This document shows positions 15,698 to 24,407 of a DNA stretch of 48,817 bases, in pieces. The translations under genes and the position numbers were made by a program. The number at the start of each line of letters is the position of its first letter. The stretch's first letter is position 1. The notes beneath the pieces were generated by a model that saw only the letters and a program-made list of their open reading frames with translations, was not told where the DNA came from and did not search any database. Origin of the DNA: an uncultured Saprospiraceae bacterium (lineage in GTDB: Bacteria > Bacteroidota > Bacteroidia > Chitinophagales > Saprospiraceae); assembly GCA_938015415.1 (NCBI GenBank), contig CALLPK010000024.1, positions 1 through 48,817 of the forward strand. Reading direction: 5' to 3'.

Positions 15698-16915
15698 ATG
15701 ATGCGAATTACAAACTATCTTTTTATCGGAATCCTGCTCACTTTTGTGACTACGGCAGGCGCACAAGATACCCCGATAAAACTTAATAATCCTTCATTTT
15801 TGGATATCGCCCACGCTGGGGGTGATCAGTTTAACCGCGGACCCCGTGGCTGGCAGGATTGTGGAGCACCGGGTGAAACACCACCGGATGTACAGCCCAA
15901 TCCAAGAATAGCTTTTGGTGATCGACCTTTTTTTGACGTTACCTTACCGGCTCAGGATGGCCCTACTTACATGGGGATGGTAGTCCGGGACAACGATACG
16001 CAGGAGGCAGTCAGTCAGCGTTTATCGGCTCCTATAGAGGGTGGTAAATGTTATGAAATGTCCTTGCAACTTGCTCGTTCTGAGACTTATCTGAGTCAGG
16101 CGAAATCAAGAGACGGCTTGGGGGGAACGGAGATGGTAGATTTTACCAAACCTATAAAAATTAGAATTTACGGGGGAAATGGTTATTGCCAAAAAACAGA
16201 GCTGCTAGGGGAAACACCACTCGTAGAAAATACTGATTGGAAGGAATACAAACTGCGTTTTGAACCAACCACCAATCACCGTTTTATTTTCATTCAGGCA
16301 TTTTATAAAACACCGACGCTCTTTCCTTATAACGGGAATGTGCTGGTAGATAATTTATCAGATATTGTTCCTATACCTTGTGACCAACCATCGGAACCGT
16401 TGGCAGTTGTGGATAAGCCAAAGAAAGAAAGCAAGCCTAAAGAAAAAGAACCGGTTGTAGCAGTGGTGCCGCCCAAACAGAACCAGCCCCAGGGAGGAGT
16501 GAAAGAGCCCGTTAAACCGATAAAAAAAGAGAAAATTATCAAAGAGTTGGAATCGAATGGAAACAAAGAAGGAAAGGTGATTAAACTACAACGTTTGGTT
16601 TTTGAAATGGATCAGTCGGAAATAAATGAGGATTCTCACGACGAGTTGGATGAAATTGCTGAATATTTAATGGCAAATCCAGATTATAAAGTTGAAATTA
16701 GAGGACATACTAACGATCGTTGTGATGATGAATTTTGTAATAAGTTGTCCAAAGAACGGGCTCAATCGGTTGCTGATTATTTAAGCGCATATGGCGTTTC
16801 TTCAGAAAAATTAGAGGCAGTTGGTTATGGTAAAACTAAACCAATTGCTTCTAACCGCTACAGTGCCGGACGTAAGAAAAATCAGCGAGTAGAGATTAAA
16901 CTAAAGAAAATTTAG
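15698..16915 (+). CDS. OmpA-family protein with N-terminal beta-sandwich-like domain
   Basis: This is a 405-residue exported envelope protein. After a signal peptide (cut near TTAGAQ) comes a ~200-residue domain starting LNNPSFLDIAHAGG with GWQDCG and a late VLVDNLSDIVPIPC, resembling the jelly-roll/carbohydrate-binding-like modules seen in Bacteroidota OmpA proteins. A Lys/Pro/Glu-rich linker (~235-295) follows, then an OmpA C-terminal peptidoglycan-binding domain (~300-405) with VEIRGHTNDRCDDEFC, LSKERAQSVADYL and GYGKTKPIASN. The role is likely to tether the outer membrane or a surface structure to the cell wall. The ligand of the N-terminal domain is unknown. It is monocistronic, ending in a strong terminator. 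Confidence 0.85.
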   Translation: MMRITNYLFIGILLTFVTTAGAQDTPIKLNNPSFLDIAHAGGDQFNRGPRGWQDCGAPGETPPDVQPNPRIAFGDRPFFDVTLPAQDGPTYMGMVVRDNDTQEAVSQRLSAPIEGGKCYEMSLQLARSETYLSQAKSRDGLGGTEMVDFTKPIKIRIYGGNGYCQKTELLGETPLVENTDWKEYKLRFEPTTNHRFIFIQAFYKTPTLFPYNGNVLVDNLSDIVPIPCDQPSEPLAVVDKPKKESKPKEKEPVVAVVPPKQNQPQGGVKEPVKPIKKEKIIKELESNGNKEGKVIKLQRLVFEMDQSEINEDSHDELDEIAEYLMANPDYKVEIRGHTNDRCDDEFCNKLSKERAQSVADYLSAYGVSSEKLEAVGYGKTKPIASNRYSAGRKKNQRVEIKLKKI

Positions 16916-16924
16916 CTTATTTCT

Positions 16925-16971
16925 AAAAAAAACGTAGATATAGTTCATGGATTGTATCTACGTTTTTTTTG
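16925..16971. terminator. Bidirectional rho-independent terminator
   Basis: AACGTAGATA (16931-16940) pairs with TATCTACGTT (16955-16964). An A run precedes and a T run follows, so it can end transcription on both strands, serving the OmpA gene and the convergent arsM gene. Confidence 0.85.
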
Positions 16972-16979
16972 TGATAAAA

Positions 16980-18029
16980 CTAACAGCAGCTAGCTGGTTC
17001 CCGATCTTCCGTATTAAAAGGCATTGCACCACCACATCCTTCAAAGACACCATAGTGCGTATCCCAGGTTCCGTAAAATTCAAAATGTCCAGCTAGTCGA
17101 GTATCGTGCAGCATTTTATAAGTATTACCACAGACTGTCATGATTTTATTTTTAGGAAAATTATGGTGATTGTCTAAATCAAAACTGCTGATATTATTTT
17201 CGATTGTTCCTTTATACGCAACCGCCTGGCCGTAGTCTTCGCATTCGTCTTCCAGTCCGTCAACTTTCCACAAGCGGTAGGTAACTGAGAAAAATTTTAT
17301 ATCTCCACATTTTTCTTCTACTTCTTTATTTTCGATCGTAATCGGATTATTTTTCACACTCCGTGGATCTGTAAATCCGGATGTGCGAGCCATTCTTAAA
17401 AAATCATTCCAGTACAAAGCACCGCTTAGACATTCGCCCCAAAGGATTGGATCATTTTGTAATTTGGGACTAATCCGGCGATCACTATATACATCACTAA
17501 AATACATTTCTCCACCGGGCTTTAAAAGTCGGTAGGTATCCGCCAGTACCTTGGCTTTGTCTTTTGCCAAATTAATTACACAATTGGAAATAATGAGATC
17601 AAAGCTTTCTGGTGCCAGATCGAGCGTTTCTAATGACTCAATATTGCCTTTGATAAACTTGACGTTTGAGCGATGATAGCCAAATTTTTTGGTATGATAA
17701 TCAAGGTGTCGATTGGCGACATCCAACTGTTCGTCGGTCATATCTACTCCGATTACTTCGCCGTTTTGTCCTACTAACTGTGAGAGAATATAGCAATCCC
17801 GGCCACTGCCCGATCCCAAATCCAGGACTCGCAGGCCTTCCAGCTGGCTGGGGATAGCGAGGCCACAGCCATAATATTTGGCCATTACTTCGTCGTGAAT
17901 ATTAGCCAGGGCGGCCTTGACGTGTGTTGCGGGTTCTTCTGTCGTGCAACAGGCATTCGTCTTGAGGTCCTCGCTAGCAGTAAGTTCTTTACCGTAATAA
18001 TTCTTTACTGCCTCGTGTATGTCTTTCAT
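16980..18029 (-). CDS. arsM: Arsenite S-adenosylmethionine methyltransferase
   Basis: It methylates As(III) using S-adenosylmethionine, giving methylated and volatile arsenicals. The 349-residue protein has the SAM-binding motif LDLGSGSGRDCY (~69-80) and the four cysteines conserved in ArsM enzymes: Cys27/28 (NACC), Cys55 (YYGCGL), Cys150 (SNCVINL) and Cys200 (GECLSGAL). A C-terminal domain (~235-349) adds further cysteines (CGGAM, terminal SCC), which may bind arsenic as well. No arsR, arsC or arsenite pump is beside it, so the gene stands alone between a convergent OmpA gene and a divergent ABC transporter. No exact -7 box is visible upstream. Confidence 0.93.
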   Translation of the reverse strand: MKDIHEAVKNYYGKELTASEDLKTNACCTTEEPATHVKAALANIHDEVMAKYYGCGLAIPSQLEGLRVLDLGSGSGRDCYILSQLVGQNGEVIGVDMTDEQLDVANRHLDYHTKKFGYHRSNVKFIKGNIESLETLDLAPESFDLIISNCVINLAKDKAKVLADTYRLLKPGGEMYFSDVYSDRRISPKLQNDPILWGECLSGALYWNDFLRMARTSGFTDPRSVKNNPITIENKEVEEKCGDIKFFSVTYRLWKVDGLEDECEDYGQAVAYKGTIENNISSFDLDNHHNFPKNKIMTVCGNTYKMLHDTRLAGHFEFYGTWDTHYGVFEGCGGAMPFNTEDREPASCC

Positions 18030-18358
18030 GAATATTTATTTTATGAAATTTGTTCTCCGATTTTCTAACGCAAATTATGAGGTTTAAGTTTAGAAGCTGA
18101 TAAACTTTAGTGCCTGTTTGGATTACGACCGACTAGGGTGGGATCATTTTTCACATTGAAAAATATCATCAACCAAAAAATACCCTGCAACAGGTAGGGT
18201 ATTCAACGTTAAATTGATGTAAATTTGTCTTTAGATAAAAATGATCCAGATTATTCTTTTCTGGATCTTCTCAGGCCCCTTCAGTAAGTTTCCTCCTTTG
18301 TTATTTGTGTCCAATGGTGCAGTGTACAACTGTTACTATCATTCTGTATTTCTGTTTT
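18030..18358. other. Divergent intergenic region upstream of the type I secretion genes
   Basis: These ~330 bases contain a good -7 box (18220-18227) for the plus-strand transporter genes and a weak ATACCCT/AGGGTAT inverted repeat near 18180-18202. A 65-codon ORF (18241-18438) starts right after the predicted transcription start but overlaps the ABC gene in another frame and is not called. Confidence 0.4.
18220..18227 (+). promoter_or_regulatory. -7 box upstream of the type I secretion pair
   Basis: TAAATTTG fits TAnnTTTG exactly. Transcription would start near 18234, leaving a leader of ~125 nt before ATG 18359. No clear -33 element was found. Confidence 0.4.
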
Positions 18359-20773
18359 ATGACGAAATTAATCGACCAACAAATTGGGAGGAACGATGCT
18401 GGAGTAAGTGCGGTCAAAACGATTTGCAATCTTCATGATGTAAATATTCCGCGAAAAATGATCGAAGACCAGTTATCCCTGGATTCGGAAGGGAGTTCTC
18501 TGGGCGGAATACAAATTTTTTTAGACGAACAAGGTTTCTCTACGCAGGTAAACATTTTAGATTTAACGGAAGTGCTAAAAAATCCGGAGAGACAGGAAGG
18601 ATTTTTTCCGGCAATTACGCCCGTAAAAAATAACAATCGACTCGATTATGTTATTATTAACGGAATTAAGAATAATAAATTTATAATTCTCGATCCACGG
18701 ACTGTCACCGAATATGCGCTGACGCCCGCAGAGTTCAATAAAAAAGCATATACTCAAAAGCACTATTTTAACTACGCTGACGAAACCGACCTGATCTGGT
18801 TAAAAATTAATAAGGTATGGCAAGCGCGTAAAATGCCTTTGTTTAACCGTCCCGACCGCTTTGTACTCTTGGAGATGAGTAATAAGCTGGAATATTTTTT
18901 ATACCTCGAGGAAGAGTACGGATTTAAAAATGAGACGGCGGCCAACGCTTTTTTAAAAGATCTATTTTTTGAAAAGCAACTGGATAATATTCCTCATCAG
19001 TTTAGAAGAAGGAAAAATGTTATTGATCAGGTAGAACTAACGGCGCCAGTTTTACTGTCTGTTCAAAAAACGGAAGAAATTGTACAAAATTTTACCAGGG
19101 AAGATAAAGACGGAAGTATCTACTGGGAGCTATTTAAGAGTATTGGGTCTCTACGCTCTTTGTGGACTATATTTTTGGCTACCATTCTTTTTGCTGCTTT
19201 TATTAGTTACGTAGGAATTTTTATCGATCAAATTTTAATTGACCATATCTTACCCAGTTATCAATTGGGAACATTGCAATTGTTTGCTATTGGCGTCGGA
19301 CTGTTTTATTTGGTAGAAATGATTTTTAAAATATACGCCAAATTGGTTTCTATTCACTTAGCTGCTTCGCTGGACCGCTTTTTTCTTTATCAATTTGACG
19401 AAAAACTCAATCGTTTTTCATTGCGTTATCTGGCACGTTTTAAAAAAGGGGATTTAACTGAGCGGTTGCGAGATTCGATGAAACTAAAAACGTTTTTTGT
19501 TAAATATTTTTCCAATATAATGGTAGATGTAATCATCGCCTGTGTCTCTTTGGTATTTCTGGTATTTATCAATTGGCGACTATCGATGCTGGTCGGATTG
19601 ATTCTGGTTTTATTTATGATTCAATTTAAAATATTTACTCCATTGATTGAAAAATTGGAACAAACGCGGTACCGTCGCAAGGCTGATTTTATGTCTAAGT
19701 TTTTGGAGAAGATAGAAGGGATTCAGGTAATTAAATCTTTGAGCCTTGAAAAATATTCTTCCGATCAAGTTCGCTCGCGGGTAGACGGATTACTGGATAT
19801 TTATATTAAATCAAAATATATCGGCTTGGCGAATTCTATCATTGCTTCTTTCATCGTATCGTTTGCTACGCTGGCATTGATCGTGCTGACTTCCCGTGAA
19901 TTGATTCTCTACCAAACAATTTCACTGGGTATGATCATTACTTTTGTAGCGATGTCTAAAAAAATATTTAAAGCGTTTAGTCGTCTGTTGGATGCGAATC
20001 TTTCCTTGCAGGAGCATCGGGTAATATTAAAACGTGTTTTTAATTTTAACGAAGCAGTGATAGAGAAAGGACCACCAGCCACTAATCTGATTCGTCGTTT
20101 TGAATTTCGTCAATTAAGTTTAAATGATATTGACTTTTCTTACAACGACGAAAACAAAGTGCTCGACGCAATTTCCATGACCGTCAATCATGGAGAAAGG
20201 GTCTGGATCAAAGGAAAAAATGGTACTGGGAAATCTACCTTTTGTAAAATAATGACGGGACTTTATGTGCCTGATCAGGGCAGTATTCACATCAACAATA
20301 TTGATACAGGACTCTATCATCCAAAAGCACTGAATAAAACGATCGCGTTAATTTCGGGTAAGGACATGATTTTTAATGATACCTTATTCTTCAATATAAC
20401 TTTTGGTCGGAAAGTAAACCTGGAAGAATTAATTGAATACGCTAAAATGGTCAATCTCTATGATTTTATCAATAGTAAAAATGAAAAATTTGATTACGTA
20501 ATTCACGAAAATGGTAGCAATCTTTCGACCGGTCAGCGCAGGAAAATACTATTATTACGGGCAATGTTTTTAGAGGCAGAAGTAATTATTCTCGACGAAG
20601 TATTTAACGGTATTGATCAGGAATCAAAAGCCAGAATAGAGCAGTTAATCGATTTGTTTGAATCTAAGACCTTTATTATCATTTCCCACATCCCGGTTAA
20701 TAACATTCGCCTTGACAAAAAATATATTTTACAAAATGGAAAATTTATCCACCAAGACCCCAAAGGCAATTAA
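18359..20773 (+). CDS. Type I secretion ABC transporter with degenerate C39-like domain
   Basis: This is an 804-residue exporter half-transporter. The C39-peptidase-like domain (~1-130) keeps the fold pattern but the catalytic Cys is Ala14 (NDAGVSA instead of DCGPA) and the catalytic His is Asp96 (LDYVIINGI). It should therefore bind but not cleave substrate, as in HlyB. A six-helix membrane domain (~260-560) follows. The nucleotide-binding domain has Walker A GKNGTGKST (~619-627), signature NLSTGQRRK, Walker B VIILDE and the His-loop FIIISHIP. The Q-loop glutamine is missing (ALISGKDMIF). ATG 18359 is chosen to match family N-termini; TTG 18305 or ATG 18314 would add a hydrophobic stub. It overlaps the HlyD-type gene by 38 bp. 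Substrate and outer-membrane TolC partner are not in the window. Confidence 0.9.
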   Translation: MTKLIDQQIGRNDAGVSAVKTICNLHDVNIPRKMIEDQLSLDSEGSSLGGIQIFLDEQGFSTQVNILDLTEVLKNPERQEGFFPAITPVKNNNRLDYVIINGIKNNKFIILDPRTVTEYALTPAEFNKKAYTQKHYFNYADETDLIWLKINKVWQARKMPLFNRPDRFVLLEMSNKLEYFLYLEEEYGFKNETAANAFLKDLFFEKQLDNIPHQFRRRKNVIDQVELTAPVLLSVQKTEEIVQNFTREDKDGSIYWELFKSIGSLRSLWTIFLATILFAAFISYVGIFIDQILIDHILPSYQLGTLQLFAIGVGLFYLVEMIFKIYAKLVSIHLAASLDRFFLYQFDEKLNRFSLRYLARFKKGDLTERLRDSMKLKTFFVKYFSNIMVDVIIACVSLVFLVFINWRLSMLVGLILVLFMIQFKIFTPLIEKLEQTRYRRKADFMSKFLEKIEGIQVIKSLSLEKYSSDQVRSRVDGLLDIYIKSKYIGLANSIIASFIVSFATLALIVLTSRELILYQTISLGMIITFVAMSKKIFKAFSRLLDANLSLQEHRVILKRVFNFNEAVIEKGPPATNLIRRFEFRQLSLNDIDFSYNDENKVLDAISMTVNHGERVWIKGKNGTGKSTFCKIMTGLYVPDQGSIHINNIDTGLYHPKALNKTIALISGKDMIFNDTLFFNITFGRKVNLEELIEYAKMVNLYDFINSKNEKFDYVIHENGSNLSTGQRRKILLLRAMFLEAEVIILDEVFNGIDQESKARIEQLIDLFESKTFIIISHIPVNNIRLDKKYILQNGKFIHQDPKGN

Positions 20774-21956
20774 GCTAATTCGTGGTTTATTTATATTACT
20801 GACTATCGTATTGATCGTAGTAGTATCATTGTTATTTATTTTAAATATCAATTATACCGTTGACGTAATAAACGGAGAAATTATTTCTAAGAATACACCC
20901 ATAGAATATCAGGCACCTTTTGAAGCGCGGATTCATAGCCTTCGAATAGCAGAGGGAGCGCGTGTCTTTTCCGGTGATACATTAATGATTCTGGATAATC
21001 AGCAAATGGTTACGGCCGTCTTGAAATCTGAAAATGAGCTTCGCCTGATTGAAAAGAATATTACTGTTTTTCAGGAATTACTCAGTAATTTAGAAAGTCA
21101 GATTCAGCACCGTAGTCAACAAAAAAATCAGATTAATACCGCCTATCATTTTGAGCAAAAAGAAATTCAAGCAGGTTTGGAGGAGCTCGAAAAACAAGTA
21201 AACTTACAGGCGCGTTCGATGGAGATCAGTAAACAAAAATTACAACGCGACCTAAGCTTGTTGCGGGATGGTATCATTAGTAAGCAGGAATACGACAAGG
21301 ATCATAAGACTTTCCTAAAAGAAAAAGAAAGTTACAGTGAGCTACAACGCCGCTTGCGTCAGCAGCGTACTCAGTACGCTGCGTTGCCCAACCAACAGTC
21401 GCGTCAGGTCAAAAACCAGGATCTTTCTATGTTGTCCGGTCAGTATGATCGGTCGCAAATTGAAAAACAGTTAATCGAAGAAAATATTAGAAAAATACAG
21501 ATAACGGATCAGTTGAATCTACACCGGAATAATTTAGAAAAATGTGTAATAATTGCCACGCAGGATGGATTTATCTCCCAGATTTATAATGTAAAAATGG
21601 ATGCTAATTTTGTGGAGAAGGGAACGCCACTGTTGGTACTAAGTCCGAAAGAAGAAGCGCAGTTTTACGCGGAGATGTCCCTGTCTCAGCAGGCTGTTCG
21701 GTCTGTAAAACCAGGGCAGACTGCACACCTGAAACTAGATGCTTACAACTATTACCAATACGGTATTTTAAAAGGGGAAGTTTCTTTTATTAAAAAGGAT
21801 ACCAGCAATAATTTTTTCGCGCTGGCCGCACTTGACCGACCCGCTAATCACTTTAATCTCCAAAGCGGATATCAAGTTAAGGGTGAAATTATTATCGAAC
21901 AAGTAAAGCTCTATCAGTATATTTTACGAAAGCTATTTCGGAATATTGAAGTGTGA
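20736..21956 (+). CDS. HlyD-family periplasmic adaptor of type I secretion
   Basis: This 407-residue membrane fusion protein links the ABC exporter to an outer-membrane channel. A short cytoplasmic N-terminus and one membrane helix (~18-38) precede a biotinyl-lipoyl-like half (YQAPFEARIHSLRIAEGARVFSG split across ~60-85), a long alpha-helical coiled-coil hairpin (~105-275, rich in Gln/Glu/Lys), then the second lipoyl half (QDGFISQIYNV) and a beta-barrel domain (PGQTAHLKLDAYNYYQYG). ATG 20736 is used because it begins just before the membrane helix; the longer frame from 20658 lies wholly within the transporter gene. The 38-bp overlap implies translational coupling. The type is HlyD/lactococcin-exporter accessory rather than RND adaptor. 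Confidence 0.88.
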   Translation: MENLSTKTPKAIKLIRGLFILLTIVLIVVVSLLFILNINYTVDVINGEIISKNTPIEYQAPFEARIHSLRIAEGARVFSGDTLMILDNQQMVTAVLKSENELRLIEKNITVFQELLSNLESQIQHRSQQKNQINTAYHFEQKEIQAGLEELEKQVNLQARSMEISKQKLQRDLSLLRDGIISKQEYDKDHKTFLKEKESYSELQRRLRQQRTQYAALPNQQSRQVKNQDLSMLSGQYDRSQIEKQLIEENIRKIQITDQLNLHRNNLEKCVIIATQDGFISQIYNVKMDANFVEKGTPLLVLSPKEEAQFYAEMSLSQQAVRSVKPGQTAHLKLDAYNYYQYGILKGEVSFIKKDTSNNFFALAALDRPANHFNLQSGYQVKGEIIIEQVKLYQYILRKLFRNIEV

Positions 21957-22010
21957 TTTGAGCCATTAATTAGTAATGTTTTTTAAAAATTAAACAGTGT
22001 TAATCAATTG

Positions 22011-22117
22011 ATTAATCGGGATTGAACAGCCAAGTGTGTCGTTTGGCATCCCGCACCTTGTGTTCCTGAAGGAAAGCTTCCGCGCTGACACACTTTATGG
22101 GATACTCCCGATTAATC
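22011..22117. repeat. 64-bp dispersed element, copy 2, inside a larger inverted repeat
   Basis: The core 22032-22095 is the second copy of the 64-bp element, opposite in orientation to 15436-15499 and with the same AAGTGTGTC/GACACACTT ends. It is embedded in an outer 12-bp inverted repeat GATTAATCGGGA (22010-22021) / TCCCGATTAATC (22106-22117). The right arm overlaps the stop codon of the minus-strand gene, so the whole palindrome sits between two convergent genes and may act as a terminator. Confidence 0.75.
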
Positions 22118-23425
22118 CACTAATTCACTAGCCTGTCCTACCCAATTATCCCGTTCAATTCTTCCGGGAAAAAACTGAATGGCAGCGGTTACACGATCGA
22201 TTTCAGACTGATCCATGGCGGCTAGCTGGCGGAAGGAGATAATGCCTACTTCGTTTAATTTTTTTTCGATAAAAGGCCCGATTCCTTCAATTTTAGTCAG
22301 GTCATCCTTTGTATAAGTCGAGGGCGCTTCGACGGCTTCGACCTCAATTCGATCTCCCATAACACTGAATTGAGATTTTTGCGTTTTGAGTAGTGCGACC
22401 TGTTGGCGGTCTACTTCGTCGGTCAGATCTTCTTCAGAAATAATAGGTTCTGATTCGATTTCAGCCTCAGGAGTTGGAATATTAGGATTGACGAATGCCC
22501 CGGATGTGAGTCCGTTTCCGTCAGACATTTGACTGCGAAGGCGTTCATTTTCTCTTTCCAGCTCTGCTATTCTGTTGCGGTGGTCCGTTTCCGAAATACT
22601 GGTATCTTTTATTCCTGAAACCTGTTTTTTTAAATCCTTGTTCTCTTCTGATAAAATATTAATTCTGGCGCGCAGGGAGTTGAGATCTTCTTTTGCTACC
22701 CGCTCACCCGATTCGGTTTTTACTTCCAGTACAGAAGTTTGTAGGACACGGTTTTCTTCTTCCATCTGCCGGATACGATTTTCGAGTCCATCAATCTTTG
22801 AGAAAGCGGTTTGAATAGTGGCACCAGAAGGAGTGATAATTGCCGTTGTGTTGTCCATCAGACGTTCCAGTTCGGTTTCAACCTGTTGCTTTTCAGTTTC
22901 TGCCCGTTGTTTTTCGGCTTGATGTTTTTCCAAGTTTGCTTGTAAATCCTTAATTGTTTTTCTTTGTTCTTGTAATTCTGTTTCGTAGTTAGCCGTTTGG
23001 TTTTCCATGGCAGAAATTTTGTCTTCTAAATCAGTAGAAGATTCTCCCGCTAGTAATTGCGCCTTGTTAAGCTGTTCTACTTGTTGTTGGGCGGCCTGTA
23101 GACTGTTGCGCAGTTTAAACTGATTTTGTTCGTAAGATTGCATGTTGGCTTCCATGGTTTCGATACGCGTTGTTTTCTCCCGGACGTCCGCGGTTTGTTG
23201 TTTAAACTGATCTTCGAGACCTGCGTTTTCTGCGTGGAGGAGTTTATATCTTTGCTCCGATTCGTCCAATTGATTTTTCAACCGTTTTACTTTGCCACCT
23301 CGTAACAACCATCCGAAGAGTAATCCTAGCAGAGCAGTTACGCCTAATATAATTAAGGCCATTGTGCTATCCTGGCTATCGGTATTTAAAAATAAGCGTG
23401 TAAAAAATTCTTTTAAGTTTTCCAT
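22112..23425 (-). CDS. Membrane-anchored coiled-coil protein with C-terminal helix-hairpin-helix domain
   Basis: This is a 437-residue protein. One membrane helix (~22-42, MALIILGVTALLGLLFGWLL) precedes a long coiled coil (~45-330) rich in Glu, Gln, Lys and Leu. The C-terminal ~70 residues (DDLTKIEGIGPFIEKKLNEVG, ISFRQLAAMDQSEIDRV, FFPGRIERDNW) form a helix-hairpin-helix domain of the kind also found next to ribosomal L21-like and DUF4332 proteins. HhH domains usually bind DNA or mediate protein contacts, so a membrane-tethered cytoplasmic rod that contacts DNA is possible. It follows the double-OmpA gene by 4 bp, so the two are one operon and may bridge the wall, inner membrane and cytoplasm. 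The function is unknown. Confidence 0.75.
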   Translation of the reverse strand: MENLKEFFTRLFLNTDSQDSTMALIILGVTALLGLLFGWLLRGGKVKRLKNQLDESEQRYKLLHAENAGLEDQFKQQTADVREKTTRIETMEANMQSYEQNQFKLRNSLQAAQQQVEQLNKAQLLAGESSTDLEDKISAMENQTANYETELQEQRKTIKDLQANLEKHQAEKQRAETEKQQVETELERLMDNTTAIITPSGATIQTAFSKIDGLENRIRQMEEENRVLQTSVLEVKTESGERVAKEDLNSLRARINILSEENKDLKKQVSGIKDTSISETDHRNRIAELERENERLRSQMSDGNGLTSGAFVNPNIPTPEAEIESEPIISEEDLTDEVDRQQVALLKTQKSQFSVMGDRIEVEAVEAPSTYTKDDLTKIEGIGPFIEKKLNEVGIISFRQLAAMDQSEIDRVTAAIQFFPGRIERDNWVGQASELVD

Positions 23426-23429
23426 TGTG

Positions 23430-24323
23430 TTATTTTTTTAATAAAAAATTAACCCGTCTGTTTTTTTGTTTATTAGCCTCCGTGGTGTTAGGAGCGGCAG
23501 GTTGACTTTCTCCCATTGAGGAGATAATGATTTTATTTTTGATACCCATTTTTTGTAAAAAAACTTTTGCCGAATTGGCTCTTTTTCGTCCTAGCGTTTC
23601 ATTGTAAAGTTCGTTGCCATCATCGTCAGTATGCCCAATGATACGGACAGATTGAGAAGGGTTTTCCGACAGGAAAGTCTGCAGGGAATCGGCATAAACC
23701 AAGAATTGTGCGCTGGGACGAAATACCTCAGAATCAATGGCGAAGTTAGCATTGGAAAAGGTCATATCTTTAAAGGTAAATAAAATCCTTTTGTAATTGT
23801 CAGGCTTTTCTGAATCACCCGATAGTTCAAAAGAGATAGGACGGCCGAGTACTTCACCGCTAGACTGTTCGTAATCAAGGGCCATACGATCTTCCTCAAT
23901 CCCGCGATTGATCAGTTGCTGTCGAATGGCATTAGCTCTGGCCAGTCCCAGATTTTCAAAAATACCATTTTTTAATTCAGCTTCGGAAGGTCGAAAACGT
24001 CCATAAATTTTTACCTGTCTTTGGGGATTATTAATCAGATAAGTTGCCAGGTCGTCGAGTAAACGATCATTGTCGGAATGTTCTGCTGGCTGAACCTGAC
24101 CTTCAGAAAAACTAAATTCCTCATAATCTTTGAGAATGACCGTATCGTTATAACGAACGGTAAGGGTTTTTGGGCGGACTTTATTAGAGGTATCATTTGT
24201 TGGTATGTGACGGATTTCCTGGCCTTCACAAGTTTGCAAAATGACACAAATGTAGGCGTATCGCGCAATAGCTATCCAGCCGATCAATAATAGAAAGGTT
24301 AGCAAAAGAGATAAAGTCCTCAT
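23430..24323 (-). CDS. OmpA-like protein with two tandem OmpA-type domains
   Basis: This is a 297-residue protein with an N-terminal hydrophobic segment (~4-27) that may be an uncleaved anchor. It carries two OmpA-like folds. The first (~70-180) is degenerate: it keeps NPQRQVKIYGRF and LARANAIRQQLINRGI but lacks the usual GHTD motif. The second (~185-297) is canonical, with VRIIGHTDDDGNELYN, LGRKRANSAKVFL and NRRVNFLL. OmpA domains bind peptidoglycan; the first copy may have lost this. It is directly followed by the coiled-coil/HhH gene, overlapping functionally as an operon. Its upstream region is now bordered by the IS element at 24408. Confidence 0.8.
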   Translation of the reverse strand: MRTLSLLLTFLLLIGWIAIARYAYICVILQTCEGQEIRHIPTNDTSNKVRPKTLTVRYNDTVILKDYEEFSFSEGQVQPAEHSDNDRLLDDLATYLINNPQRQVKIYGRFRPSEAELKNGIFENLGLARANAIRQQLINRGIEEDRMALDYEQSSGEVLGRPISFELSGDSEKPDNYKRILFTFKDMTFSNANFAIDSEVFRPSAQFLVYADSLQTFLSENPSQSVRIIGHTDDDGNELYNETLGRKRANSAKVFLQKMGIKNKIIISSMGESQPAAPNTTEANKQKNRRVNFLLKK

Positions 24324-24351
24324 AATTAGTTGTTCTCGGTTCGTTTGTTAA

Positions 24352-24374
24352 GAAGTTGTTTTTAAAATAACTTC
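24352..24374. repeat. Sequence resembling the IS left end, 34 bp outside the IS
   Basis: GAAGTTGTTTTTAAAATA matches the IS end GAAGCTGTTTTAAAATA with one substitution and one extra T. It is itself an inverted repeat (GAAGTT ... AACTTC). It may be a remnant of an earlier insertion or a chance AT-rich hairpin. Confidence 0.35.
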
Positions 24375-24407
24375 TGACTATAAAAATACAGAATTATTTT
24401 TAAAATC

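Noticed and set aside
18241-18438. 65-codon ORF just after the -7 box, possible secreted peptide cargo or leader for the ABC transporter
   Set aside because: It overlaps the start of the ABC gene in another frame, has no double-glycine leader, and its composition looks like a frame shadow.
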